A stretch of DNA of 64,000 nucleotides from Pseudoalteromonas sp. OOF1S-7 (GCF_022347765.1 NZ_JAKRFZ010000012.1:97201-161200), one strand, 5' to 3'. Shown: positions 25,864-35,763, numbered from the stretch's first letter. Made by a program: numbers and translations. The notes: a model not told the origin generated them from the sequence alone.

Positions 25864-27294
25864 ATGTTTAATGCCACCAAGATCATGGCTGCTCAGGCAC
25901 CCAAACAGCAAAGTAAGCGCTTAACCGACTGGTTCAGCCGTCAGCTGCGTTATTCACTGACAGGGGCGTTGCTGCTTCTGACTGGTGCTCAGGCAGTACA
26001 GGCCCGGGACACCTTAGGTCACTTCTCTGAGCTGCACAGTGCAGAAGCAATTCAGGCTGACATCAATCAGTGGGTTCACTGGGTGCACGCCACACACCCG
26101 GATCTCACTCACAGCATAGAGAATGTCGATGCCTTCTATGCCCGGATTGACGCACTGCGTGACACACTGAATGAAGCGATGACTGGTGAGCAGGTGTGGC
26201 GTGAGTTTGCCAGCCTCAACGCCATCATGGCGGACGGACACCTGAGTATTGGCGATGGTACCAATGCGCAATGGCGACAATGGATAGCGCAGGGCGTTGA
26301 GCTATTTCCCTTTGAAGTGGCCTTGAGTGAGCAGGGGCTCCAGGTGGTGGGTGAGCTCGGTGGCGGGTCGTCGGAACATGATGGCAAATATATTACTCAG
26401 ATCAATGGTGTGCCCACAGCAGAGGTTATCGCGGCCTTGTTGCAGCGAATTGAAGGTGATAATGATGCCTTTCGCAGCGCCTTGCTGGCCCGCCGCTTCG
26501 CTATGACCTATCGGCTGATGTACGGCGCTACAGACGCATTTACGGTGACGCTCGACAAGGGCCAGACGGTGCAGGTTGCAGCGCTTAACAAGGCACCCAA
26601 AAGTATCAAACAACGCACTTTCGATGAAAACTTTAACCTCAAACTGCTCGACAATCAGCAGGCTCTGTTAACTATCAAACAGTTTGGCTGGAATGAACCT
26701 GATGCGTATTTTCAGTTTATGGCTGAAACATTTGAGCGACTGAACAAAGCGCGAATTCAGCACCTGATGATAGATATTTCTGACAATACCGGTGGAGATG
26801 ACGTTTACTGGAAGCGGGGAATCTTGAAATACATTGCGACTAAGCCTTATCGCCATGGCTCGACTTATCAGGTGCGAATTTTGGAAAAATATCGCGATCC
26901 AGGTGAGGTGATTGGTTCAGTGCTGTCAGGCGAACTGACCAAAGTAACTCAGCCCGACACTTCGCCTGGCTCGCTGTTTAAAGGCAAAGTGAGTGTCCTG
27001 ACCGGTCCACTGACTTACTCATCGTCGGTGCTGTTTGCAAACACCATTCAGGACTATGGGCTTGCAACTCTGGTGGGCACGCCAACTGGTGGGCGTAGCT
27101 CACAAAGTGGCGGGATCCAGTTTCTCACCCTGAAGCACACTGGCATACGCGCCGTTGCACCCCGTTTTATTCTCGATCGCCCGTCTGGCACGCAGCAAAT
27201 GACGCCAGTGCAGCCGGATATTGTGATCGCGCCGCAAGGCCTGAGTAAGGAGGCATTTATCGCCAAAGCGATGAGTGCATCCCGCTCGCTTTAA
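25864..27294 (+). CDS. S41 family peptidase (C-terminal-processing-like), exported
   Basis: The 476-residue protein has a long N-terminus and a signal segment (~residues 30-47, ending AVQA). A central region is followed by the S41 core: LMIDISDNTGGDDVYW (~residue 300) and the catalytic Ser region TGPLTYSSSVLFANTIQDYG (~380), then VGTPTGGRSSQSGG. No clear PDZ domain is visible. The start has AAAGGAT upstream. A perfect intrinsic terminator follows. Confidence 0.85.
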   Translation: MFNATKIMAAQAPKQQSKRLTDWFSRQLRYSLTGALLLLTGAQAVQARDTLGHFSELHSAEAIQADINQWVHWVHATHPDLTHSIENVDAFYARIDALRDTLNEAMTGEQVWREFASLNAIMADGHLSIGDGTNAQWRQWIAQGVELFPFEVALSEQGLQVVGELGGGSSEHDGKYITQINGVPTAEVIAALLQRIEGDNDAFRSALLARRFAMTYRLMYGATDAFTVTLDKGQTVQVAALNKAPKSIKQRTFDENFNLKLLDNQQALLTIKQFGWNEPDAYFQFMAETFERLNKARIQHLMIDISDNTGGDDVYWKRGILKYIATKPYRHGSTYQVRILEKYRDPGEVIGSVLSGELTKVTQPDTSPGSLFKGKVSVLTGPLTYSSSVLFANTIQDYGLATLVGTPTGGRSSQSGGIQFLTLKHTGIRAVAPRFILDRPSGTQQMTPVQPDIVIAPQGLSKEAFIAKAMSASRSL

Positions 27295-27329
27295 AATAGG
27301 GTTATCCCGCCATTAATGACTCCCTGCTT

Positions 27330-27354
27330 ATGCGGCCAAAGCGCCGCATTTTTT
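27330..27354 (+). terminator. Intrinsic terminator after the S41 peptidase
   Basis: ATGCGGC (27,330-27,336) pairs with GCCGCAT (27,343-27,349), loop CAAAGC, then a run of T residues. Confidence 0.9.
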
Positions 27355-27446
27355 GATCTCCGAGTCTGATACTCGATGCTTTAATTATTGATTGCACAAT
27401 CTTGGCTGATGATATGATGGAAATAGTAAAAACGACTAAATAAAGT

Positions 27447-27477
27447 TTGACCTAAACTTAACTTGAGGAATTAGTCT
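27447..27477 (+). promoter_or_regulatory. SoxR-box promoter of the MFS transporter gene
   Basis: TTGACC (27,447-27,452), a 19-bp spacer and TAGTCT (27,472-27,477). The dyad CCTAAACTTAACTTGAGG (27,451-27,468) matches the SoxR consensus at 16 of 18 positions, and the next bases (AATTA) also match the E. coli soxS promoter. This predicts control by SoxR or a close MerR relative. Confidence 0.75.
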
Positions 27478-27511
27478 GGTCACAATAAAAATAACGATAC
27501 TAGGGAAAAAT

Positions 27512-28741
27512 ATGAATATCAGTAGTTTACCAATGCAGTTGTCGCGATTTACGCCCTTGGTCTGGGTGATGCTGATCGGCAATTTCTTTGTCCGCGCCAG
27601 TTACTACATGGTGTGGCCGTTTCTGGCTGTGATGCTGTATGAAAATTATGGTTTGAGTGCCACAGAGGTCGGGCTGTTGTTAACCGGCTCAGCCACACTG
27701 GCGGTGTTTCTGGGGTTTTATACTGGTAATCTGGCGGATCGATTCGGTCGTACAAAAATGCTCTATGTTGCAGTGCTGGTTGGAGTGGTGTCCTTTGCTT
27801 TGCTGGCGCTGGCCAATTCGTTGTGGCTGTTTGCCGTCGCTGTGTTTCTGGCGTGTATGCCACGTACGTTATGGGAGGCACCCAGTAAAGCTTTGCTGAC
27901 AGAGGAGCTGGCTAACCCCAAAGACAGAGAGCTGGCGCTGCACCTATTGTATTTTCTGGTCAATGTGGGTGCCGCGTTGGGTCCGCTTTATGGCCTGTGG
28001 GCGGGCCTCAATGGCGAGCAATTCAGTTTTATCTACACTGCTGTGTCTTACCTGGGGTTGCTGGTGGCTTTGGTGTATTTCCGGCCTCAGGGTGGGATAG
28101 CGGCGCAGACTACTCAGTCTGCTCCTAAATTCTCTCAGTGGCTGAAAATACTCAATAAAGACAATACCTTCTTGGTGGTGTTAGTCGCAACGACGCTGGT
28201 GTACTTTGTTTATGCACAGTGTGATACCAGCCTGGTGCAATATCTGACCCGCGCTGACGTCCACGAGCTTGCCTGGTTGATCTCGGCGATGATCATTACC
28301 AATTCTTCCGTGATCATTGTCTGCCAGTTTCCGCTGTTGCACCTGATGCGCAACTGGCGCATCGAGCACAGGCTGTATCTGGGTGGCGCGATTCTGGTGG
28401 TTTCGCAAGTGATGATGGCCTTGAATGATGTGCACAATACCTGGGGCTGGATAACGGCGATGATTGTGCTGAGCCTGAGCGAAGCCATTATGTTCAGCAA
28501 TATTAATGTGTATGTTGACCGACTGGCGCCTGATAACCTGAAGGCCAGCTACTTTGGCGCGGCAGGCTTGTGTTCATTAGGCTATGCGTTTGCGCCTATT
28601 CTTGGCGGCCTGGTGCTGGATCTGTCGAGCGGGATCATGTTATTTGTGCTGACAACGCTCACCTCCTTTGCGGCCCTGGCGTTTTACAAAGTGGCTGAAC
28701 TTAAGCTAAAAGATACTCCTCGAACCGTGTCTGAGGTGTAA
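27512..28741 (+). CDS. MFS efflux transporter
   Basis: The 409-residue protein has twelve hydrophobic segments and the MFS loop 2-3 motif GNLADRFGRTKM. Layout resembles drug-efflux MFS proteins such as MdtH. The substrate cannot be inferred from sequence. The SoxR-type promoter 40 bp upstream suggests induction by redox-active compounds, which fits export of pigments or antibiotics. Confidence 0.9.
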   Translation: MNISSLPMQLSRFTPLVWVMLIGNFFVRASYYMVWPFLAVMLYENYGLSATEVGLLLTGSATLAVFLGFYTGNLADRFGRTKMLYVAVLVGVVSFALLALANSLWLFAVAVFLACMPRTLWEAPSKALLTEELANPKDRELALHLLYFLVNVGAALGPLYGLWAGLNGEQFSFIYTAVSYLGLLVALVYFRPQGGIAAQTTQSAPKFSQWLKILNKDNTFLVVLVATTLVYFVYAQCDTSLVQYLTRADVHELAWLISAMIITNSSVIIVCQFPLLHLMRNWRIEHRLYLGGAILVVSQVMMALNDVHNTWGWITAMIVLSLSEAIMFSNINVYVDRLAPDNLKASYFGAAGLCSLGYAFAPILGGLVLDLSSGIMLFVLTTLTSFAALAFYKVAELKLKDTPRTVSEV

Positions 28742-29060
28742 CAGCTCAGAGCGGCTGCAATATGTGGTTGCTCTGTTTATTGCCTGCTGTTTGGTTGTTA
28801 ACTCATTTATTTCAATATTCCTTTTGTGGCCTGCCTATTTGGTAGCTGCTCCAGGCCTGGCTTGTCTGGTCAAGTGCGTCATGGAACGGCACCAAATTGT
28901 TGCCCAAGCGCTCGTTTGCTTTGCTGTTATTAAAGCCTGAGAGAAAATGCGCAAGTACTTTATCGCATAAATACTCCCACTTAGTCCTTACTGAACACCG
29001 TTTTGGTGACTCTTTGATCTCTGAAATGAATAAAAATGACATTTTTCATAACGGGATATT
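28742..29060. other. Intergenic region upstream of the TonB receptor
   Basis: I see no gene here. Short frames lack ribosome sites and family features. The region ends at a 20-bp palindrome that is listed separately. Confidence 0.5.
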
Positions 29061-29080
29061 AAATATTGTATACAATATTT
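29061..29080. promoter_or_regulatory. 20-bp perfect palindrome, likely operator of the TonB receptor gene
   Basis: AAATATTGTATACAATATTT is a perfect inverted repeat 63 bp upstream of the receptor start. The core TTGTATACAA resembles GntR-family operators. The regulator is not in the window as far as I can tell. Confidence 0.6.
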
Positions 29081-29142
29081 TGTTGGGTTATAGTCGTACC
29101 GATCTTCAATAAAAAGCAATAAATAACAACAGGAAATTCGGT

Positions 29143-31947
29143 ATGTTAAATTTTCGTAAGTCAGCGGTGGCTTTGTGTGTTTCTATGAGTTGTGCTGTTC
29201 CGGTGTATGCTGAACAGCAGGTATCTGAAAAACAGGACATGGATGTGGTTGAAGTAACGGGTTCACGGATCAAGCGTGCTGACCTTGAAGGGGCGTCTCC
29301 ACTGGTAACCATTACGGCCGAAGACATTCAAATGCAGGGGCATGCCAATGTCTTTGATGCACTGAGCGCCATTTCATCAAACAGTGGTATTTTCATTGGT
29401 GAAGCAAATTCAAATAACTTCAATGCCAACGCACAGGCGCTCAATCTGCGGGGATTTGGCTCCTCTTACTCTCTGGTGTTAATTAATGGTCGTCGCATTC
29501 CGGTATTACCTAAACCCTCAGGCACAGTTAGTGGGAACGTCACCAACCTGGCCACTATCCCAAGCGATGCGGTCAAGCGGATTGAAATTCTCAGTGGTGG
29601 TGCCTCGGCCATTTACGGTTCGGATGCGGTGACCGGAGTGGTCAATGTGATTTTAAAAGATGATGTTGATGAGTCCACCTTAACGTATCGCCGTGGTGAT
29701 ACCAAAGATGGGGGAGGCGCTTCAGACAAGCTGAGTTTTACGACTGGCGGATCTTTTGGTGATACCAATTTCACCCTGGGAGTGGAACTTGATCAGCGCA
29801 AACCCATTCATGGTGATGACCGGGATTGGTTTGATGAACCGACCGATGGTCCGGATGAAACCCGTCATGGCCTTACTCAGGTCATGTCTTACTGGGCGCG
29901 ATATCAGCCGGATCCATATATGCTAATTGACATTGAAGATAAGTGCGCAGCAGTTGGGTATGAAGCCGTGTACAACCCCAACCGAACGCCGTTCAAACAA
30001 AATGATTCAGACACAGATACGCCTCATTACTGTGGTGACAATACCTATGACACTTACACCGTCAGGAATGACAGGGACCGCAGTTCTTTGTTTTTGCACC
30101 TGGATCATGATTTGGATGCCGATACATCGCTGTATGCGGATATCATTGGCATGAAATCCGAGGGAGAGGCCGGGATCTACCGGTATAGCTTCAAAGCGGA
30201 CTACGACGTACGAGGTGAGTTAGCCGACGGGGACTCCTGGCTGGGCAGCCGTCATTTCTACCGTACTTTCAGAAGCCACGAAGTGCCAACGTCCAACCAG
30301 GCCTTTGATGAAACATCACTGACTTTTATCACCGGGATCCGTGGGGTGATTGCGGGTGAGTACGATTACAGCGTGAGTTTTTCGGGTGGCCAGTATGACT
30401 ATGAAGACCGTGTCGTGCGTTTTGATGATCAGAAGATGCTGGCAAAAATTTTTGGCGAAAAAGGCAAAGACTGGGACCAGCCATGGGACGGCAGCCGTTG
30501 GGTGACGGTTAACGCCAGCCAGCTTAATAGCGATTATACCCCTAAAAACTTCGATATTTTGGGTGAGCTGACCCCACAGATGTTTAATGATGTTACGCAT
30601 ACGTCGGTCGGTAAGGGGGACTCTGCAATGTATAACCTGGCATTTGAGTTGTCGGGTACCTTGATGGAGCTGGATTCCGGACCTTTGCAGTTCGCAACCG
30701 TGGCCGAAGTCATTCAGGAGAGTTATGAGTTTATCACCGATCAGCCAACGGTAGATGGGGATATTTACGGCTGGAGTGGGATCCGCGGTAAAGGAGATCG
30801 TGACCACTACGCCATCGGGTTCGAGCTGGCTATCCCGCTGATGGATGAAAGCAGTGGTGCTGGCAAACTGGATGCAACACTGGCCGCTCGTTATGATCAT
30901 TATGACGATAAATCCGATGTCAATGGTGCCGCGACCTATCAGCTTGGACTAACCTGGCGACCAATGGAAGAGTTGATGCTACGCACGAACTATGCAACCA
31001 GCTTCCGTGCGCCGGATATGCATGTGATGAATGCTGAGCGCAGTTCGTCCTTCGCATCGGGCACCGATTTCTATGAGTGTGCAACCAAAGAAGGGTTGAC
31101 GGCCGGACAGGGATGGAAATTCTGCTCGGAAGATTACAACTCAGGTAGCGTTCGCCGATACACAGAAGGCGACTTATCGCTCAAAGAAGAAACGGGTTAC
31201 AGTGCCAGCATAGGCATGGTGGCAGATATCACAGATAACTGGTCGATGACTCTGGATTTTTACAAGCTTCACCTGGAAAACCAAATTGGCGTGATGACGA
31301 TGGATGGTTTGTTCCGTTATGAGGCGGAGTGTTTGCTGGGCTTTGGGCAGTTTGATAGCAACATAGATAAAAACTCTCCTAAGTGTCAGGATGCCCTGTC
31401 CCGTGTTCAACGGGGTGGCCCGAAGGGTGGGGTTACCAGTGTGTCGACCATACCGTATAACATAGGTTTTCGCCAACAAACCGGCGTTGATTTCAGCACC
31501 AGTTATAAAATTGACACCCATGAATTTGGTACTTTCAAAGCCAAGCTCGACTACAGCCATATCTTTGAATCGCCGTTCCGTTTCCTGCCTGAAGATGAGG
31601 TGGAAGACATTCGTGATTTGCCCTGGAATAACACGTTCCGGACCAAAACCAACCTGACCCTGGGCTGGAATAAAGAAGCGGTGTCAGCCTCTTTATTCAT
31701 TAATCGCCTGGGCACGTCGCCTGTAGAAGACGCTGAGCAGCCAGAGCGCTACCCGGCCTGGACCACAGTGAACCTGAAAGCGGGCTATGATGTCACTGAG
31801 GACATAAGTCTGTCTTTGAGTGTGGTCAATCTGCTCGACAAAAAGCCGCACCAGCATGAATCTGAAAAGTGGTGGCCATTCGCCGATATCAATAAGTATA
31901 ACCCGGTCGGTATGGAGTATTTCTTACAGGCCAAAGTTCGTTTCTGA
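29143..31947 (+). CDS. TonB-dependent outer-membrane receptor
   Basis: The 934-residue protein has a signal peptide (ends VYA), a TonB-box-like segment followed by VVEVTGSRIKRADLEG, a plug domain (LVLINGRRIP, IEILSGGASAIYGSDAVTGV), and a long beta-barrel that ends in aromatic Phe (LQAKVRF). This subtype (GSRIKR start, with many Asp/Gly loops) is common among marine receptors for peptides or carbohydrates. The S9 peptidase gene downstream hints at peptide uptake. Confidence 0.92.
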   Translation: MLNFRKSAVALCVSMSCAVPVYAEQQVSEKQDMDVVEVTGSRIKRADLEGASPLVTITAEDIQMQGHANVFDALSAISSNSGIFIGEANSNNFNANAQALNLRGFGSSYSLVLINGRRIPVLPKPSGTVSGNVTNLATIPSDAVKRIEILSGGASAIYGSDAVTGVVNVILKDDVDESTLTYRRGDTKDGGGASDKLSFTTGGSFGDTNFTLGVELDQRKPIHGDDRDWFDEPTDGPDETRHGLTQVMSYWARYQPDPYMLIDIEDKCAAVGYEAVYNPNRTPFKQNDSDTDTPHYCGDNTYDTYTVRNDRDRSSLFLHLDHDLDADTSLYADIIGMKSEGEAGIYRYSFKADYDVRGELADGDSWLGSRHFYRTFRSHEVPTSNQAFDETSLTFITGIRGVIAGEYDYSVSFSGGQYDYEDRVVRFDDQKMLAKIFGEKGKDWDQPWDGSRWVTVNASQLNSDYTPKNFDILGELTPQMFNDVTHTSVGKGDSAMYNLAFELSGTLMELDSGPLQFATVAEVIQESYEFITDQPTVDGDIYGWSGIRGKGDRDHYAIGFELAIPLMDESSGAGKLDATLAARYDHYDDKSDVNGAATYQLGLTWRPMEELMLRTNYATSFRAPDMHVMNAERSSSFASGTDFYECATKEGLTAGQGWKFCSEDYNSGSVRRYTEGDLSLKEETGYSASIGMVADITDNWSMTLDFYKLHLENQIGVMTMDGLFRYEAECLLGFGQFDSNIDKNSPKCQDALSRVQRGGPKGGVTSVSTIPYNIGFRQQTGVDFSTSYKIDTHEFGTFKAKLDYSHIFESPFRFLPEDEVEDIRDLPWNNTFRTKTNLTLGWNKEAVSASLFINRLGTSPVEDAEQPERYPAWTTVNLKAGYDVTEDISLSLSVVNLLDKKPHQHESEKWWPFADINKYNPVGMEYFLQAKVRF

Positions 31948-31964
31948 TCCCTTATTTCCCCCGG

Positions 31965-31996
31965 CCCACTTGCGCATGGTGCGCAGTGGGTTTTTT
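31965..31996 (+). terminator. Intrinsic terminator after the TonB receptor
   Basis: CCCACT-t-GCGC pairs with GCGCAGTGGG (one bulged T, loop ATGGT) and runs into TTTTTT. It lies just before the S9 peptidase ribosome site, so it may only attenuate read-through. Confidence 0.8.
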
Positions 31997-32014
31997 GCTT
32001 TAGGAGACCGATTT

Positions 32015-34300
32015 ATGTTGCAGCGCACACTGGCATTGTTACTTAGCTCAAGCGTGATACTGACAGCCTGTCATAGTCTTCCCGTGAGGGAATCACAGGC
32101 AGAGCAGCAAGGAGATGTTCAGAGGCTCTATCTGCGGGCTGAACAATTCTTGCCGGAAAATCTCGCCCCGTTAGTCAAAAACGACACACTGACTGCGAAC
32201 TGGATGGATGAGGGGAGTCGTTTCTGGTTTATACAACAGCACGACCATGGCCATCGTTTTGTGCTGGTTGACCCGAGCGAGAACACGCAGTCTGCAGCGT
32301 TTGATCATCATAAAATTGCGGATGTATTGCGCGCAGAGGGTTTGACAGAGGTGTCAGCAGCGCGATTACCGTTCAAACAAATCACGCTGAGCGGATCCCG
32401 GTTAGAGTTTAATATTGAACAGACTCAATGGGCCTGCACTTTGCCTGAGTATACCTGTGACCATCAGACGCGAGTGCAGACCGAAGCTCCGGAACAAGGT
32501 GTCTCACCGAATGGGCGGTGGCAAGTGGTGGTTGAAAACCACAACCTGATACTGGTTAATAAGCACTCGGGAGAGCGCACTGTACTCACCCGGAATGGCA
32601 CGGAGGAGATCCCCTATGCTGCAACGCACCCGAATCCGGCGCGCAGCTTTAAGGCAGGCACAGACTATCAGCGTGAAGGCGTTTCTCTGGCGTGGTCCAA
32701 AGACAGCCGCTATCTAATCACCTATCAGCTGGATCGCAGTGGCACCGACTTATACACCCTGGTTCAGTCTGATCATGAGGCGAGCCTGAGACCGAAAACG
32801 GTCCGTTATTACTATCCTTCAGCCGGGCAGGAAACATTACCACAAGCCAGCCTGGTGCTGGTGGACACCGATAAGAAAAAGGCCATCAAGCTGGATGCTC
32901 CGCCGGTGATGCAGACTTACTATGGCAGCGCATTGTGGGGCTGGTGGCAGGACAATGGTCGCTATGTGTACCATGATCGACGGCGGGGTAATCGTCAGTA
33001 CTTTATGCGCGAAGTGGATCCGCACACAGCTCAGGTGCGGGCTTTGGTTGAAGAGCGTGATGATAAATACATCGATCCCTGGGTACAAACGTATTGGGCA
33101 TTACCGGAGCTGGATGCTTTTCTCTGGAGCTCGCAACGCAGTGGCTACCAGCATCTGTACTTGTACCAGGCCAGCAACGGCGAATTATTGAATCCGATCA
33201 CGCAAGGTGAGATGACGATAAGGGTGATCCGAGGCGTGGATACACAGCGCAAGCAGCTGTACTTTGAAGCGTCAGGACGAGAGCCAGACCGAGATCCCTA
33301 TTTTCGACATTTGTACCGGGTTAACCTGGACGGCAGCGATCTGACATTGCTCACCCCCGAACCTGCTGAACATGATACGCGATTATCTCCCGATTTTAAG
33401 TATGTGATAGACACCTATTCAACGGCATCACAGGCACCTGTGACTGTACTGCGAGATAGCCGCACGGGGAAATTGGTGAGAGAAATTCAACGGGCCGATA
33501 TCAGTGCTTTACAGGCGACTGGCTGGCGTCCGCCACAGTCATTTGAGGTGCTGGCTGCGGATGGCAAAACACCTCTGTATGGCTTGATGTACTTACCATC
33601 CAACTTCGATCCCAGCAAGCGCTATCCGGTCATTGATGACATTTATACCGGACCGCATAACTTTTTTACGCCCAAATCTTTTAATACCTATTCGCGTCAG
33701 GCCAATGCACTGGCTGAGCTGGGTTTTGTGGTGATTAAAATGGATGGGCGGGGGACCAATAAACGCGGCCGGGCATTCCATGAATATTCATTTAAGAACC
33801 TCGGCGGGGGCGCGGACGATCATGTGGCGGCCATCCGTCAGTTGGCACAGCGACATGCTTTTATAGACAGTGACCGGGTTGGAATTTTTGGGTTTAGTGC
33901 AGGCGGTTATGATACCGCGCATGCGTTGTTTAAATATCCGGATTTTTTTAAGGTCGGTGTAGCTGCCTCGGGAAATCATGATTTCCGGGTTGATAAAGCG
34001 GGCTGGAATGAAATCTGGATGGGTTATCCAGTGACGCCGGAGTGGGATGAACAGTCAAATCTGACCTGGGCAAAACACCTGAAAGGGAAGCTGTTATTGG
34101 CTCACGGCGAGTTGGACACCAATGTACATCCAGCTGCGACCATGCAGCTGGTCTCTGCGCTTATCAAGGCGGATAAGCAGTTTGACCTGATGATTTATCC
34201 CAATATGGGTCATGTACTCGACGAGCATCCGCATTTTGTGCATCTGCGTTGGGAGTATTTTTTACGCCATCTGAAAGGTATTGAGCCAATCAAACACTGA
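32015..34300 (+). CDS. S9 prolyl oligopeptidase-family lipoprotein (DPP-IV-like)
   Basis: The open frame extends upstream into the receptor gene, but ATG 32,015 is preceded by AGGAG and opens a lipoprotein signal (lipobox LTAC), giving 761 residues. The N-terminal two thirds form a beta-propeller of DPP-IV type. The C-terminal alpha/beta-hydrolase domain has nucleophile Ser in GFSAGGYD (~residue 626), Asp in GELDTN (~698) and His in GHVLDEH (~731). It should release dipeptides at the cell surface or in the periplasm. It sits 67 bp downstream of the TonB receptor, with a terminator in between. Confidence 0.9.
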   Translation: MLQRTLALLLSSSVILTACHSLPVRESQAEQQGDVQRLYLRAEQFLPENLAPLVKNDTLTANWMDEGSRFWFIQQHDHGHRFVLVDPSENTQSAAFDHHKIADVLRAEGLTEVSAARLPFKQITLSGSRLEFNIEQTQWACTLPEYTCDHQTRVQTEAPEQGVSPNGRWQVVVENHNLILVNKHSGERTVLTRNGTEEIPYAATHPNPARSFKAGTDYQREGVSLAWSKDSRYLITYQLDRSGTDLYTLVQSDHEASLRPKTVRYYYPSAGQETLPQASLVLVDTDKKKAIKLDAPPVMQTYYGSALWGWWQDNGRYVYHDRRRGNRQYFMREVDPHTAQVRALVEERDDKYIDPWVQTYWALPELDAFLWSSQRSGYQHLYLYQASNGELLNPITQGEMTIRVIRGVDTQRKQLYFEASGREPDRDPYFRHLYRVNLDGSDLTLLTPEPAEHDTRLSPDFKYVIDTYSTASQAPVTVLRDSRTGKLVREIQRADISALQATGWRPPQSFEVLAADGKTPLYGLMYLPSNFDPSKRYPVIDDIYTGPHNFFTPKSFNTYSRQANALAELGFVVIKMDGRGTNKRGRAFHEYSFKNLGGGADDHVAAIRQLAQRHAFIDSDRVGIFGFSAGGYDTAHALFKYPDFFKVGVAASGNHDFRVDKAGWNEIWMGYPVTPEWDEQSNLTWAKHLKGKLLLAHGELDTNVHPAATMQLVSALIKADKQFDLMIYPNMGHVLDEHPHFVHLRWEYFLRHLKGIEPIKH

Positions 34301-34578
34301 TAGGAGCTTGGGCGCAGTACAACCTGGGCTTTGACTCCATTGTCGCCATGATGGGCGAGGAATCGTCTAAGCACCTGCGTGTGCACGCGCAGAATTACTG
34401 TTGTGACAAGCTGGCAGCGGATGTATACCTGTTGCGCTATCAGTCCGCACTGGTTGATCAACAGGAAGAAGCCAGCGAGTTTGCAAAGCGCTGCTCCGTT
34501 TGGGTGTTGACGCATGGCCGGTGGCAGCTTAAATATCATCAGGGCACGGCCTGCGCGCCCTTTGCGTTGGTCTGATGA
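34301..34578 (+). pseudogene. N-terminally truncated NTF2-like (DUF4440-type) gene remnant
   Basis: Directly after the S9 stop, an open frame reads AWAQYNLGFDSIVAMMGEES and continues to the stop at 34,578. The end, CSVWVLTHGRWQLKYHQGT, is the conserved C-terminus of NTF2-like DUF4440 proteins. Those are ~120 residues, and the first ~30 are missing here. The only ATGs (34,345-34,350 area) would give 75 residues without the first helix. A short functional version cannot be ruled out. Confidence 0.6.
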
Positions 34579-35763
34579 TTACCTGCCTTCACTGATCCAG
34601 CCTTTGACCCAGGTGCCAGCCTCTTTGAGCTGACTGTCGGTAAAGTTCTGAGTGTTACAGGTGCCACGTTGCCAGACTGCCCCGCTACGGAAGTCGTCGG
34701 AATAATTCCAGTTGGTCCAGCTGATTTTTTTGCGTTTCATCAGGTCGATATACTTTTGTGAGCTGATTGGATCATTCGGGCCGTCTCCATCGTAGTTTTG
34801 GGTGCCCCATTCACTGACAAACACAGGCAATACATCAGAAGCCTGATCGAGTACCGAGCGGTGATAGTCTTTGTGTGATGCTGCGTAAAAGTGGAAGGTG
34901 TACATGATGTTGTCGAACGGGACAGGATCGTTCAGTACGTCCTGGACGCTGCCACCCGTCGATGCGCCAAACGTAGACCAGCCATGGGTGCCGATCAGGA
35001 TCAACGCGTCGGGCTGAATCGCCCGGATAACCGGGATGATCTGCTCGCTGTAGTGACGAACTTCAGGCCAGCTGACATTGTTAGGCTCATTGGCGATGTC
35101 GTAAATTACGTTGTTGCGGTTTTTGTTGGCAGTGACTACATCGGTAAAAAACTGCTTAGCCAGATCCAGGTTATAGTTGGGGTCGCCCGGATTAAGCTGG
35201 TGCCAGTCCACCAGGACATATAACCCACGCTGACTAGCCATGTCGATCAGCGTGTTCATCTGTTGGGTAAACCCGGCCGGATCGGTTTCATAACCGCCCT
35301 CCTGCACATACAGGCTGAGGCGGACAATATTGGCCCGCCAGTCCTGTGCCAGCACATCCAGAGAGGCACCGGTTAAACATTTGTTCAGTCCATACCATTG
35401 CAGACCATGACTGCTCATGCCGCGTAGCTGGATTTGTTGTTGTTGCTCACTGCACAATCCGGTGCCGCACACGCTGAGCTTGCCGTACCGTTCAACCGGG
35501 GTAATTTGATTGCCGCTATCACAGCGACCAAGATACTGCCAGGCTGAACTGCTACCTGGCTCCGCGCGGGTCCACCAGTTTGCGCGATAAAGCTTACCCT
35601 GATGCTGCATTTTGTCATTGGTGTTGGCATGGCTGGGGTTACCCTGCCAGTCTGTTTGTGTCCAGTCAGGGTAACTATTGACGCCCTGACAGCTTGCTGC
35701 ATGTGCCTGGCTGAGCGCCAGTCCGCCGGTGAGTGAAATTGCAACTAAGTGCTTATAATTCAT
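34579..35763 (-). CDS. GH5 endoglucanase with N-terminal CBM5/12-type module
   Basis: The 394-residue protein has a signal peptide (ends AHAA), a small aromatic-rich binding module (residues ~28-80, QHQGKLYRANWWTRAEPG) of CBM5/12 type, and a GH5 catalytic domain. The acid/base Glu is in IYDIANEPN (~residue 224) and the nucleophile Glu in VFVSEWGTQ (~316). It should hydrolyse beta-1,4-glucan such as cellulose. The CBM5/12 family is more often linked to chitin. Monocistronic, with GGAGCAAT-like ribosome site before ATG. Confidence 0.9.
   Translation of the reverse strand: MNYKHLVAISLTGGLALSQAHAASCQGVNSYPDWTQTDWQGNPSHANTNDKMQHQGKLYRANWWTRAEPGSSSAWQYLGRCDSGNQITPVERYGKLSVCGTGLCSEQQQQIQLRGMSSHGLQWYGLNKCLTGASLDVLAQDWRANIVRLSLYVQEGGYETDPAGFTQQMNTLIDMASQRGLYVLVDWHQLNPGDPNYNLDLAKQFFTDVVTANKNRNNVIYDIANEPNNVSWPEVRHYSEQIIPVIRAIQPDALILIGTHGWSTFGASTGGSVQDVLNDPVPFDNIMYTFHFYAASHKDYHRSVLDQASDVLPVFVSEWGTQNYDGDGPNDPISSQKYIDLMKRKKISWTNWNYSDDFRSGAVWQRGTCNTQNFTDSQLKEAGTWVKGWISEGR

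Noticed and set aside
31820..32014. Extended N-terminus for the S9 peptidase inside the TonB receptor gene
   Set aside because: The in-frame ATG at 32,015 has AGGAG upstream and starts a normal lipoprotein signal.
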